DNA from: Duganella levis
GTDB taxonomy: Bacteria > Pseudomonadota > Gammaproteobacteria > Burkholderiales > Burkholderiaceae_D
Assembly (NCBI RefSeq): GCF_009857605.1
Contig: NZ_WWCT01000002.1
Coordinates: forward strand, 310,001 to 374,000
Direction of reading: 5' to 3'
DNA length: 64,000 nucleotides
Made by a program: the position numbers and the translations under genes. Shown here piece by piece: positions 1-9,330 of this stretch. Numbering within the stretch: the first letter of the stretch is position 1; every line of letters starts with the position of its first letter. Below the pieces are notes generated by a model. It did no database searches and had not been told where the DNA came from. It saw only the letters and a list, made by a program, of their open reading frames with translations.

Positions 1-301
1 TGCAGCCGTCCTTGCGGATCAGCCATTCGAGGTCGCCCTTGGGATTCTCGTATTCCGAGAAACGCATGACGGTCCAGGATTGGGCCGTCATGTCCGTCGG
101 GTTGTCGTAGACGCCGGTGGTTTCACCCACCTCGTCGCGCAGATCGTTCCACTCCATGCAGGCCGTTTGGCAAGCCTTGCAGCCGATGCATTTGGAGACG
201 TCGATCAGCTTGGCGACCGTGCCCGTGACCGGGGTACGCGCTTGTGGCGGCGTCACCGTGGTCGCGGACATGCGCAGGATATCAAGTGATTGTAATGACA
301 T
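1..301 (-). CDS. fdxH: Formate dehydrogenase iron-sulfur (beta) subunit, N-terminal part
   Basis: The first 100 residues are readable and the gene runs off the left edge of the window. The protein begins [20 protein letters not shown] and reaches a ferredoxin-type cluster [11 protein letters not shown] followed by [12 protein letters not shown], the signature of the FdnH/FdoH/FdxH beta subunit. This subunit passes electrons from the catalytic alpha subunit through four [4Fe-4S] clusters to the membrane cytochrome b subunit. The start is fixed by an AAGGAG ribosome site 9 bases upstream. The gene lies 18 bases after the fdnG stop, so the two are cotranscribed. A cytochrome b subunit gene would be expected next, beyond the window. 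Confidence 0.93.
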   Translation of the reverse strand, partial: MSLQSLDILRMSATTVTPPQARTPVTGTVAKLIDVSKCIGCKACQTACMEWNDLRDEVGETTGVYDNPTDMTAQSWTVMRFSEYENPKGDLEWLIRKDGC

Positions 302-319
302 AGTGTGCTCTCCTTCGGC

Positions 320-3300
320 TTAAGCTTTTTCCACTTTCACCAGGAACGATTTCGATTCCGGTGTCTGTGAATTGCCGTCGCCCACGGTAGGCGTCAGCGT
401 GTTGACAAGGTAGCCTGGCTTGGTCAGCCCCTTGAAGCCGAAGTTGATCGGCAGGCCGACGTGGTGCATCGGTTTGCCGTCAATAGTCAGTTGCTTGATA
501 CGCTTGGTCACCACTGCTTTCGCAATGATGTAGCCGCGCTTGGACGACACCTTGACCCGGTCGCCATGCACCACACCGACTTCCTTGGCCAGCGCTTCGC
601 CGATTTCGACGAACTGCTCCGGCTGCACGATGGCGTTGAGGCGCGCGTGCTTGGTCCAGAAGTGGAAGTGCTCGGTCAAGCGGTAGCTGGTGGCCGCGTG
701 CGGGTACTCGTCCTTCTTGCCCAGTTTCTTGCGGTCGTTCGGGAACATCCGGCCGGCCGGGTTGTTGAAGGCCTTGGGATTGTTCGGGTGCATCGGGTTG
801 TGCCCGATTGGCGATTCGAACGGCTCGTAGTGTTCCGGGAACGGACCTTCCGCCATCGCATCGCGCGCAAAGAAGCGCGCCACGCCTTCGGCCAGCATGA
901 TGAATGGACCCATGCCGTTTTCCGGTGGTTCATCCGCCTTGAAGTCGGGCACATCGGCGCCGGTCCAGGCCGTGCCGTTCCACGAGATCAGCTTGCGGGT
1001 TGGATCCCACGGCTTGCCCTTCATGTCGGTCGAGGCGCGGTTGTACAGCACGCGGCGGTTGGCCGGCCAGGCCCAGGCCCAGTTCAGCGTATTGCCGATG
1101 CCGGTCGGGTCGCTGTTGTCGCGGCGGCCCATCTGGTTGCCTGCGGCGGTCCACGAACCGGCAAAGATCCAGCAACCGCAAGCGGTGCTACCGTCGTCCT
1201 TGAGTTGGGCGAAGCCTGCCAGCTGCTCGTTCTTCTTCAGAATGACTTTGGTCGGATCTTTCGGATCGGTGATTTCCTTCAGCGCTTTACCGTTGAATTC
1301 CATCGCGATCTCTTCCGGCGTCGGCGAGTTCGGGTTGCTGTAGTTCCAGGTCAGGTTCAGAATCGGATCCGGGAACTTGCCGCCGTCGGTCTGGTACGCC
1401 TTTTTCAGACGCAGGAACAGCGCCGACATGATGTCGAGGTCGGACTTGGCCTGGCCTGGCGGCTCGGCGCCTTGCCAGTGCCATTGCAGCACGCGCGAGG
1501 ATGACACCAGCGAACCGCGTTCTTCCGCGAAGCAGGAGGTCGGCAGGCTGAACACCTCGGTCTGGATCTGCGTCGGATCGACTTTGTGGAAGTCGCCGTG
1601 CGGCTTCCAGAACTCGGCCGTTTCGGTCTGCAGCGGGTCCATGATGGCCAGCCACTTCAGCTTGGACAGCGAGTCGGTGATCTTCTGCTTGTCCGGGCCG
1701 GACGCCAGGATGTTGAAACCCTGGCAGATGTAGCCGGTCATCTTACCCTGATTCATCAGCTCGAAAGCCTGCATCATGTCGTAAGGTTTATCCAGCTTCG
1801 GCAGGTAGTCGAAGGCGTAGTTGTTTTCTTCCGTCGCAGCATCACCCCACCAGGCCTTCATGAAGGAGACCAGGAATTTCTTGGAGTTGCTGTAGTAGCT
1901 CAGCTGGTTCGGACGCAATGGCTTCAGCGCGCGCTTGGCAACATAGGCATCCCAATCCTGCTCGGCCTCGCTTGGCAGGGTCAGGTAACCCGGCAGCATA
2001 TTGGTCAGCAGGCCCAGGTCGGTCAGACCCTGGATATTGGAGTGGCCGCGCAGCGCGTTCATGCCGCCGCCGGCGATACCCATATTACCCAGCAGCAGCT
2101 GCACCATGGCGCCGGTGCGCAGGGTTTCCGCGCCGGTCGAGTGCTGGGTCCAGCCCAGTGCGTACAGGATGGTCGCGGCACGGCCCGGTACAGCGGTCGA
2201 GGCCAGCGCTTCGGCTACCAGATGGAATTTCTCCGGTGGCACGCCGCAGGCCCGCTCCACCATTTCTGGCGTGTAGCGCGAATAGTGCTTCTTCATCAAC
2301 TGGTACACGCAGCGCGGATGCTCCAGCGTCGGGTCGACCTTGGCATAGCCGTCGTCGCCCATCTCGTAGTTCCAGCTGCTCTTGTCCGCGTACTTGTTGG
2401 CCGCGTCGTCCCAGCCCGAATACAGGCCGTCGTTGAAGGCGAAATCTTCGCGGACGATAAACGGCATGTCCGTATAGTTACGAACGTACTCGTGTTGAAT
2501 CTTGTCGTTGGTGAGCAGGTAATTGATGATACCGCCCAGGAACACGATGTCCGCACCGGTACGCGTAGCGACGTAATGGTCCGCTACCGAAGCCGTTCGG
2601 GTAAAGCGTGGATCGACCACGATCAGCTTGGCGCCGCGATGCGCCTTGGCTTCCGTGACCCATTTAAACCCGCAAGGGTGTGCTTCTGCTGCGTTGCCGC
2701 CCATGACCAGGATGACATCAGCATTCTTGATGTCAACCCAGTGATTCGTCATCGCACCACGTCCAAATGTCGAGGCAAGACCTGCCACCGTTGGACCGTG
2801 TCAAACACGTGCTTGGTTGTCGAATGGGAGCATGCCGGTGGCACGCATCGTTTTATGGGTTAAATAGCCGACTTCATTGCTGGCTGCCGAAGCGCACAGC
2901 ATGCCGGTAGTGGTCCAGCGGTTGACGGTTTTGCCGTCTGCAGTTTTTTCGATGAAGTTGGCGTCACGGTCAGCCTTCATCAGTTTGGCGATGCGGTTCA
3001 GCGCGTCATCCCACGACATCGGGCTCCATTCGCTGGCGCCAGGCGCGCGGTATTGCGGCGCGAGCAGGCGGTTCGGCGAGTGGATGAAGTCGATCAGGCT
3101 GGCGCCTTTCGGGCACAGCGTGCCGCGGTTGACCGGGTGGTCGGCGTCGCCTTCAATGTGGATGATGCTGGCGGTGGCGTTTTTGGCGCCGTCGCCCAGG
3201 CCGTACATCAAAATGCCGCAACCGACGGAGCAGTAGGGGCAAGTGTTGCGGGTTTCGGTACTGCGCGCCAGCTTGTACTGCCGGACTTCGGCCAAGGCCG

Positions 3301-3391
3301 TTGCCGGTGCAAAGCCGAGTAGCGCAATGCTCGAACCCGCGATGGTCGCGCCGGTTACCCGAAGGAACTGGCGTCTCGACATCTGGTTCAT
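320..3391 (-). CDS. fdnG: Formate dehydrogenase-N type alpha subunit, selenocysteine-containing
   Basis: This is the catalytic molybdopterin subunit that oxidises formate to CO2 on the periplasmic side. Conceptual translation stops at a TGA (2801-2803), but the reading frame continues unbroken on both sides. The junction DNQARV-U-HGPTV matches the selenocysteine site of E. coli FdnG as I remember it. With UGA read as selenocysteine at residue 197 the product has 1023 residues, close to the roughly 1015 of the E. coli enzyme. The N-terminus has a twin-arginine signal (SRRQFLR), then a [4Fe-4S] motif (NTCPYCSVGCG with a later GTLCPKGA). A GGUCU-loop hairpin directly follows the UGA. The gene is followed by fdxH. 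Genes for selenocysteine insertion must lie elsewhere in the genome. An automatic caller would split this into two genes. Confidence 0.95.
2764..2803 (-). promoter_or_regulatory. Bacterial SECIS element with the selenocysteine UGA
   Basis: The UGA (2801-2803, minus strand) is followed after 18 bases by GGTCT. That pentamer is the loop of a hairpin with a 4-bp stem GGCA/TGCC (2774-2786). Bacterial SECIS elements have a GGUCU apical loop bound by SelB at this distance from the UGA, as in E. coli fdhF. The element is inside the coding sequence, as expected in bacteria. Confidence 0.9.
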
Positions 3392-3529
3392 GGGAATACC
3401 TCTCTTGTTTGTCTAATGACCTTCCCAGTTTATCATTTTGACTCAGCCGCCCGCGAGTGCAGAATTGTATTAATTGTTGCTTTCTAGCCAGAATCGCCTT
3501 TTGGTATGGGTGAATTGATAATTTTTGTG

Positions 3530-4981
3530 TTACTTATAACAACGCTTTAGGCGCTGGTAGTCGTAAAAGTGGCTGGCCGGGGCGATGCGGGCGGTGTCGC
3601 AGGCCGGCTTGAAGTCGGTTTCGCGTTCGTTGTACAGCATGCGGACGAGGGTGCGGCCCGCTGAATTTGTGTACAGATCCCACTGGATATTGGCCGCCAT
3701 CGGCGCGACTTGGGCGCCACGCCATGGGCTATTGTCGTAACTATAAGTCGCCGCGCGCGGCAATTGTTCGGACATGCTTTTGAGTCCCAGCGCGCTGGCG
3801 AAGGGGATGACGATTTCGGCGTGGGCGAAGCGCAGTTTGGCCAGGTGCGCGGGCTTGCCGGCGGCGATGGCATCGGCCTCGCTGAAGAAATCGGCGACCA
3901 GCGCGCCGGCCATGCGCCAGGTGACGTCGCCGTTTTCCGTGATGCCGGGGCCTTTTTCGTAGAAGGCGACGGCGTCTTCCGCTTCCGCATAAACGCGGGC
4001 TTGCTGCGGCTGGACGTATTCGGTGAAGTCGGCTTTGAGTTCGGCTTCCATGTCGGCTGCGGCGGCGTACAGCTCATACAGCGCCAGCGCGGCGTCGGTG
4101 GCGGTGCCGATTTTGGTATCGCCGTCGCCGGTGATATTGGTGGTGAACTTGCCGTCGGCGCTGGTGTACGAGCGCGTGCCGGCATTGGCGGCGCTGACAT
4201 GGCCTTGTTCCAGTGCCGCGATAAACGCCGGCGAGAACAACGTGCCCAACGTGGACAGTGCAGCGGCCTTCAGGCGTGGATCGGCATGAATGGCGGCCTT
4301 GCGGGCCTTCAGTTCATCGCTCTGGTCCCAGTGCTGGTAAGCCAGCGTAGCTTCCGGCGTCACGCCATCCTGCTTGGCGTTCAGTTTGTGAAAATAGAGG
4401 GTGGTACGGTCAGTGCCGGCGTCGATCAGCTGCACCAGGCCTGGCTGCTGCGCGGTCAGCGCGCGGCTGAAGAAGGCTGCGCTGTCCACCGCCCGGTCCT
4501 TGCCGGAGCTGAGCACCACGATGCGGCGCTGGTCCTTCTCCGCATCACGGAACAGCGCCGGCAAGCGCGCGTACAGGCGCTGGGCGAGGCCGGTGTGTTC
4601 GTCCACGCCCTGCATGGTCTCGTTGCCGTAGCCTGGCTTGCTGATGCCATCCACGCCGTAGCCCAGCAGCGCGTTGGCCTTGATCATCGCTTCAATATCA
4701 GGCCCCAATTGGCGGCCCAGCGGCGACAGCGCATCCTGCTGCTGCGCCAGCTGCCACAGGTTATACAGCGCCAGATCCGTCTTGAAGCTGCTCAGCCCCC
4801 GCGAGCCATGGCGGGCCAGCAGCTGCGTGTAGACCGCCGTGTAGCCGGCGGGCGCCGTCTGGTAGCTGGCGCTGGCCTGCTGTGGTGCGTAGGGCGTTTT
4901 GGTTTGGTAGAACTGCTCGCCATACGCATGCGACAACAGCAGGGACAACGCGGCGCCAGCCGCAAGACGGAGTGGTTTCAT
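3530..4981 (-). CDS. Secreted histidine-type acid phosphatase (phytase / MINPP-like)
   Basis: This 483-residue protein has a signal peptide (MKPLRLAAGAALSLLLSHAYG). Branch-2 histidine phosphatases use an RHGxRx motif and a distal HAE or HD. Here RHGSRG is at residues 57-62 (nucleophile His58) and HAE at 387-389. The HAE form is typical of multiple inositol polyphosphate phosphatases rather than AppA (HD). The likely role is removal of phosphate from phytate or other organic phosphates in the periplasm or outside the cell. The gene starts 3 bases after the stop of a TonB-dependent receptor, so the two are almost certainly cotranscribed. Substrate specificity cannot be settled from sequence; a general acid phosphatase is the alternative. 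Confidence 0.85.
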   Translation of the reverse strand: MKPLRLAAGAALSLLLSHAYGEQFYQTKTPYAPQQASASYQTAPAGYTAVYTQLLARHGSRGLSSFKTDLALYNLWQLAQQQDALSPLGRQLGPDIEAMIKANALLGYGVDGISKPGYGNETMQGVDEHTGLAQRLYARLPALFRDAEKDQRRIVVLSSGKDRAVDSAAFFSRALTAQQPGLVQLIDAGTDRTTLYFHKLNAKQDGVTPEATLAYQHWDQSDELKARKAAIHADPRLKAAALSTLGTLFSPAFIAALEQGHVSAANAGTRSYTSADGKFTTNITGDGDTKIGTATDAALALYELYAAAADMEAELKADFTEYVQPQQARVYAEAEDAVAFYEKGPGITENGDVTWRMAGALVADFFSEADAIAAGKPAHLAKLRFAHAEIVIPFASALGLKSMSEQLPRAATYSYDNSPWRGAQVAPMAANIQWDLYTNSAGRTLVRMLYNERETDFKPACDTARIAPASHFYDYQRLKRCYK

Positions 4982-4984
4982 GGC

Positions 4985-7102
4985 TTAGAAGTCTACCCGA
5001 ACACTGAGGCTGGCGGTACGCGGCGCGCCGATGTTCAGATAGTTCTCCTGGTAGTAGGTCCAGTATTTGCGATTGGCGATGTTGGAGATATTCGCGCGCA
5101 CGCTGATCATCTTGCCGAAGTAGCGGTGACGATAGTTGAAGCCTGCATCGAACAGCGTGTACGCCGGCAGCGTGTTGACGTTGGCCGCATCCATCGGCAG
5201 TTCGCCCAGGTACTGCGAACCGACGTGCAGCGCCAGGCCTGGCAGCACATCGCGCAGGGTCGCCTGAATCGATGCCTGACGGCGTGGCGCACCTACGGCG
5301 CGCTTGCCGCTGTAGCCCGGCGCCGCATCTTCCAGCGATGCATCCAGCAGCATGATGCCGCCTTCGATAGACAGGTTCTTTGCTGCCTGCACAACGCTGT
5401 TCACTTCCAGGCCATTGTATTTGGACTGGCCGTCCGACACGTAGACGTTGCTGGCGTTGGTGTACTGCGCGCCGCGCTCGATGTGGAACAGCGAAGCGGT
5501 AGCGTTCCACCGGCTGCGTTCCATCTTGACGCCGGCTTCCGATTGCTTGCTCTTGATCGGCGCGAAGGTCTGGTTGGCGTTGACGGTGGTGGTTGGCGCG
5601 GATGCGGCTTGCTCCAGCGCTTCCACGTAGCTGGCGTACAGCGTGGTGTCGGCGGCCGGCTTGAACATCAGCGCGATGGTCGGCGTGGTCTTGTCGGCCG
5701 GGTAGCTGGCGGTCAGCACGCCCTTGGTCGAATAAGCGTTGTCGGTGAAGCGCGTGTAGCGCGCGCCGGCCACCAGCGACCAGGCGTCGCTGAACTTCAG
5801 CGTGTCGCTGGCGAACAGCGCTTCCTGGCGCGTGGTCTCATCGCGGTAGGTGCCGCCGCTGTAGTTGACGGTGGCTGCGCTGTAGATGGTAGGCGCGTAC
5901 AGATTACCGGTGCCGATCTTGGTCTTCGGCGTCACCACCGACGAGGTGGAAACGAGGTTCTGCGACATCGTGCCCAGCACCACTTCATTGCTCAGGCCAG
6001 CGAGATTGAACTTGCCGTTGACGGTGGCCTGCACTTGGTCGAAGTGGTAGCCGTGCAGCTCGGAGGTGATGCGGTCGTAGTAATCGCCGACATTGCTGGT
6101 GAGGTAGTACTGGTCCTTCTTGTACACGCGGGTGGAGTCCGAGGTGCGGTACGAGACGTTGGCAACCCAGTCTGGCGCCAGGCGGTATTCGACGCCGGTG
6201 GTGGCCAGCGTGTATTCCACGTCGTTGCCCGCGCCGATGCTATTCAGTTTGGTGTCGCCATCCAGCGCGGCCGGGATCTTGAACGGAGTAGGGGTATTGG
6301 TGAGGATAATGTCGGTGCCGCCCACGCTGCGGCGGCGCTGGTAGATCGCATCGTAGGTCAGTGCCAGGTCCTTGGTCACGCGCCACTCCAGATTCAGGCC
6401 GGCGGCGTTGCGCTTGATCGAACCGCTTTCCTGTTTGACGTCGCCGTCTTCATGCACCAGATTCAGACGGTAGCCGAATTCGCCGTCTTCGCCGAGACGG
6501 CCGCCGGTGTCGATATGCTCCTTGATTGCGCCGCCTTCCTGATAACCCATTGCCGCGCTGAAGGTCTTCTCGGTGGTTGGACGCTTGGTCACATAGTTGA
6601 TGATGCCGCCCGGCGAACCGAAGCCGTACATATAGCCGGTCAGGCCTTTCAGGGCTTCCACGCTCTCGAACATTTCCAGCGGCATCTCGGTGCCGCGGTT
6701 GATGTTGGCCAGGCCATTGACCTTGTAGCCGTTCAGGTCATCCAGGCGCAGGCCGCGCATCTGGATGGTGGCAGGGTGGGTGGAGATCGGTGGCGAGATG
6801 GCGGTGACCGATGCGTCGTACTTCAGCACTTCGGAAATGCTGGTGGCCAGGCGGTCTTCGATTTCGTCGCTGGAGACGGACTTGGTGGAGAAGGGCGTAT
6901 CCAGTTCCGACTTGCGTCCCAGTGCGCCGCTGCTTACGCTGTCGCCGAGCTTTTTCTTTTCGACGGTGGCTTTGACTTCCACCGTGGACAGCGCGCCGCC
7001 GACATCCTCCGCAGCCATGGCGGAGAAGTGGAGGGCGCACAGCCCGGCGGTAGCCAGAGCGAGTTGCAGACGGGATGGAGCGAAAGGATTTTTCGAGGGC
7101 AT
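4985..7102 (-). CDS. TonB-dependent outer-membrane receptor, siderophore-receptor family
   Basis: The start is placed at MPSKNPFAPSRLQLALATAG, giving 705 residues; the open frame runs further upstream, but only this start gives a signal peptide (cleaved after SAMAA). A TonB-box-like stretch STVEVKATV follows. The plug domain (about residues 50-170) contains the QMRGLRLDD and YGFGSPGGIINYVTKRP signatures. The rest is a 22-strand barrel ending in a C-terminal aromatic residue (SVRVDF). The subclass resembles ferric-siderophore receptors, yet the gene next door encodes a histidine phosphatase, so the substrate may be a phosphorylated compound or an iron-phytate complex. No Fur box was recognised in the 110-base upstream gap. 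Confidence 0.9.
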   Translation of the reverse strand: MPSKNPFAPSRLQLALATAGLCALHFSAMAAEDVGGALSTVEVKATVEKKKLGDSVSSGALGRKSELDTPFSTKSVSSDEIEDRLATSISEVLKYDASVTAISPPISTHPATIQMRGLRLDDLNGYKVNGLANINRGTEMPLEMFESVEALKGLTGYMYGFGSPGGIINYVTKRPTTEKTFSAAMGYQEGGAIKEHIDTGGRLGEDGEFGYRLNLVHEDGDVKQESGSIKRNAAGLNLEWRVTKDLALTYDAIYQRRRSVGGTDIILTNTPTPFKIPAALDGDTKLNSIGAGNDVEYTLATTGVEYRLAPDWVANVSYRTSDSTRVYKKDQYYLTSNVGDYYDRITSELHGYHFDQVQATVNGKFNLAGLSNEVVLGTMSQNLVSTSSVVTPKTKIGTGNLYAPTIYSAATVNYSGGTYRDETTRQEALFASDTLKFSDAWSLVAGARYTRFTDNAYSTKGVLTASYPADKTTPTIALMFKPAADTTLYASYVEALEQAASAPTTTVNANQTFAPIKSKQSEAGVKMERSRWNATASLFHIERGAQYTNASNVYVSDGQSKYNGLEVNSVVQAAKNLSIEGGIMLLDASLEDAAPGYSGKRAVGAPRRQASIQATLRDVLPGLALHVGSQYLGELPMDAANVNTLPAYTLFDAGFNYRHRYFGKMISVRANISNIANRKYWTYYQENYLNIGAPRTASLSVRVDF

Positions 7103-7212
7103 GAAGGACCTGAGGAAGTTGGACAGATAAAGCCCAACATCGTATCGGCGGCATATGACGCCCGTATGACGAGCGGCCGATTCTTCCTCAGGTATTAATG
7201 ATTTACACCGAT

Positions 7213-8115
7213 TTACAACAGCGCCTGAATGGCGGTCAGCGACGGCGGCGAAGCGCCTTGCGCCAGGCACGCAGCCGCGCCGGCCGCAACGCAGAAGCGC
7301 AGATGCTGCAAGGGTTCTTGGGTTTCGCGATGCATCATGCTCCACGCCAGCGCGGCGATGCTGGCGTCGCCCGCGCCGACCGTGTCCACCACATCGATCT
7401 GCGGCGCCGGCAGCGACCATGCGGCGTCGCCGATGTGCAGTGAAGCGCCGGCGCCACCCTTGGTGTACAGATAGGTGGCGGCAGGATTCCAGCTGCGCAG
7501 CGTATCGAAGGCGGTGGCGATGTCCTTGGTGCGGAACAGTCCTTCAAGATCTTCTTCCGACACCTTGACCACATCGGCCAGCTCCGTCATGCGGCGCAGC
7601 GTGGCGTCGTACCGTTCGTCCATCAGCACGCGGTAGTTCGGGTCGTAGCTGATGCGCACACCATCCTGCTTGAGCTGCTCGGCCAGCGCCACCAGCTTGC
7701 CCGCCAGCGGTTGACGCGCCAGGCTGATGCCGCCGAAGTGCACCCACTTGCACTGCGCGCGCCAGCCTTGCGGTAGCTGGCTGGCGTCGAAATGCAAATC
7801 AGCGCTGTCGTCGCCGACGAAGAAGTACGCCGGTGGATCGGTGCGGTGCACGATGGCCAGCAGCGGCGAACGCGCATGGCGCTGCAGGAAGCGCAGATCC
7901 AGCCGCGCCGCCTCGCTGGCCTGCCACAGGGCGTCGCCGAAGACGTCCTGGCTAATGGCGCCGGCGAACGCCGTCGGCACCTCCAGCTTGGCCATCGCCC
8001 GCGCCACATTCCAGGTCGAGCCGCCAACCTGGCCAAGCCAGTGCTGCTGCGCCGTGTCCTGCACGATCATATCGGTCAGCGCCTCGCCCGCCGCCACAAA
8101 TAAAGGGAAGCCCAT
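7213..8115 (-). CDS. PfkB-family sugar kinase, probable fructokinase
   Basis: This 300-residue ribokinase-fold kinase begins MGFPLFVAAGEALTDM, with the N-terminal GE(A)L-D pattern of fructokinases. Near residue 250 it carries the DTVGAGDASIAALAW signature, whose GAGD aspartate is the catalytic base. It would phosphorylate fructose to fructose 6-phosphate in the cytoplasm. The gene starts one base after the stop of the AGE-family isomerase, so mannose -> fructose -> fructose 6-phosphate is a coherent two-step route. It is the last gene of the leftward lacI operon. Other PfkB substrates (for example ketodeoxygluconate) cannot be excluded, but context favours fructose. Confidence 0.86.
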   Translation of the reverse strand: MGFPLFVAAGEALTDMIVQDTAQQHWLGQVGGSTWNVARAMAKLEVPTAFAGAISQDVFGDALWQASEAARLDLRFLQRHARSPLLAIVHRTDPPAYFFVGDDSADLHFDASQLPQGWRAQCKWVHFGGISLARQPLAGKLVALAEQLKQDGVRISYDPNYRVLMDERYDATLRRMTELADVVKVSEEDLEGLFRTKDIATAFDTLRSWNPAATYLYTKGGAGASLHIGDAAWSLPAPQIDVVDTVGAGDASIAALAWSMMHRETQEPLQHLRFCVAAGAAACLAQGASPPSLTAIQALL

Positions 8116-8116
8116 C

Positions 8117-9328
8117 TCAGTCCTTCTTCAACACGTTCAACACCTCATAGCACGCGCCCATGGTGTGGTAATCCACCTTGCCGGCCGGGCTTTTCTCGTC
8201 CGTCAGCTTGCTGTTGTCGGCGCCGAGGATGCGATACCACGCACCATATTGATGGTCGACGAAATGCTCCCAGCTGTAAGTCCATATCTTGTCGTACCAG
8301 GTCCAGTAGCGCGCCTCGCCGGTGCGATCCGCCAGCAGCGCGGCGGTGGCCAGGCTTTCGGCCTGCACCCAGAAGTATTTGAGATCGTCGCAGATGCTGC
8401 CATCCGGCGCAAAGCCGTAGTAGATGCCGCCATGCTCGTGGTCCCAGGCCTTGGCCAGCGCCGCGTCGAACAGCTCCACCGCGCGCGGTAGTAGCCAGCG
8501 CGGATTGAGCGACAGCTGCGCGCCATGGCGCTCCAGCAGCAGCAACAGCTTGGCCCATTCGGTCAGGTGGCCGGGTTGATAGCCCCATGGACGGAAGATA
8601 TTGGTCTTGTCGTTGCGGTTGTACTCCGCATCCACCGACCAGTCGTCGTGGTAGTGTTCCCACACCATGTTGTCGGCCAGCGCGGCCTGGCGGATGGTGA
8701 TGTTGTGCGCCAGCGTTTCGGCGCGCAGCAGGTAGTCGCGGTTGCCGGTGGCTTCAAACGCGGCGATCAGCGCTTCGCAGGCGTGCATATTGGCGTTCTG
8801 GCCGCGATAGTTGTCCACGCGGGACCAGTCGGCGCTGGCTTCGTCGGCATACAGGCCATGCTCCGGCTCCCAGAAACGGCGCTCCATCAGCGCGAAGGTT
8901 TCACCGATCCATTCGGCGGCTTGCGTTTCGCCGGCCATCAGCGCGTGGCTGTAGGCCAGCAGCACGAAGGCCAGGCCGTAGCAGTGGTTGGTGCCGTCAA
9001 TGACGGTGAGGACGTTGTCCTTCCACTTCAGTTCCCACGCGTAGCCGCCGGTGTGCGGATCGCGGTGCACTTCGCGCAGGAAGTCCAGCGCATGGCGCAG
9101 GCGCTGCCGATCCGCTACATCGCCGAACTGCCGCCACGCCATCGCATAGTTAAAGACGAAGCGCGTGCTGCTGACCAGATGGCGCGTGTGCGCATCGTAG
9201 ACTGTGCCATCGTCTTTGTAGAAGTGATACAGACCGCCGCTCGGATCGACGCAGCGGCTGTCGTAGAAATTCTTGGTGTGGCGGATGTGGTTCAGCAGGG
9301 TGGTGCGGGATCGGAAATCTGGGGCCAT
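8117..9328 (-). CDS. AGE-superfamily sugar isomerase/epimerase, probable D-mannose isomerase
   Basis: The protein has 403 residues and no signal peptide, and is a cytoplasmic (alpha/alpha)6-barrel of the N-acylglucosamine 2-epimerase superfamily. Recognisable family segments are RHLVSSTRFVFNYA near the N-terminus, YRGQNANMHACEAL (about residue 170) and RPWGYQPGHLTEWAKLL (about residue 250). The last two are typical of the mannose isomerase / YihS branch. It would convert mannose to fructose. It starts 2 bases after the lacI stop and runs directly into the fructokinase gene. A mannose or cellobiose 2-epimerase is the main alternative, but the fructokinase beside it favours a ketose product. 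Confidence 0.85.
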   Translation of the reverse strand: MAPDFRSRTTLLNHIRHTKNFYDSRCVDPSGGLYHFYKDDGTVYDAHTRHLVSSTRFVFNYAMAWRQFGDVADRQRLRHALDFLREVHRDPHTGGYAWELKWKDNVLTVIDGTNHCYGLAFVLLAYSHALMAGETQAAEWIGETFALMERRFWEPEHGLYADEASADWSRVDNYRGQNANMHACEALIAAFEATGNRDYLLRAETLAHNITIRQAALADNMVWEHYHDDWSVDAEYNRNDKTNIFRPWGYQPGHLTEWAKLLLLLERHGAQLSLNPRWLLPRAVELFDAALAKAWDHEHGGIYYGFAPDGSICDDLKYFWVQAESLATAALLADRTGEARYWTWYDKIWTYSWEHFVDHQYGAWYRILGADNSKLTDEKSPAGKVDYHTMGACYEVLNVLKKD

Positions 9329-9330
9329 TA

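Noticed and set aside
2801..3391. fdnG as a pseudogene or as two separate genes split by TGA
   Set aside because: The TGA is in the known selenocysteine context and is followed by a SECIS hairpin; both flanking frames are intact.
3710..7198. A 1162-codon open frame on the plus strand
   Set aside because: It is antisense to the phosphatase and TonB receptor genes, which have clear family motifs; its translation is low-complexity Arg/Ala/Val sequence without domains.
7103..7420. A longer TonB receptor (811 codons) starting inside the kinase gene
   Set aside because: The extra residues are an Arg-rich out-of-frame reading and would bury the signal peptide.
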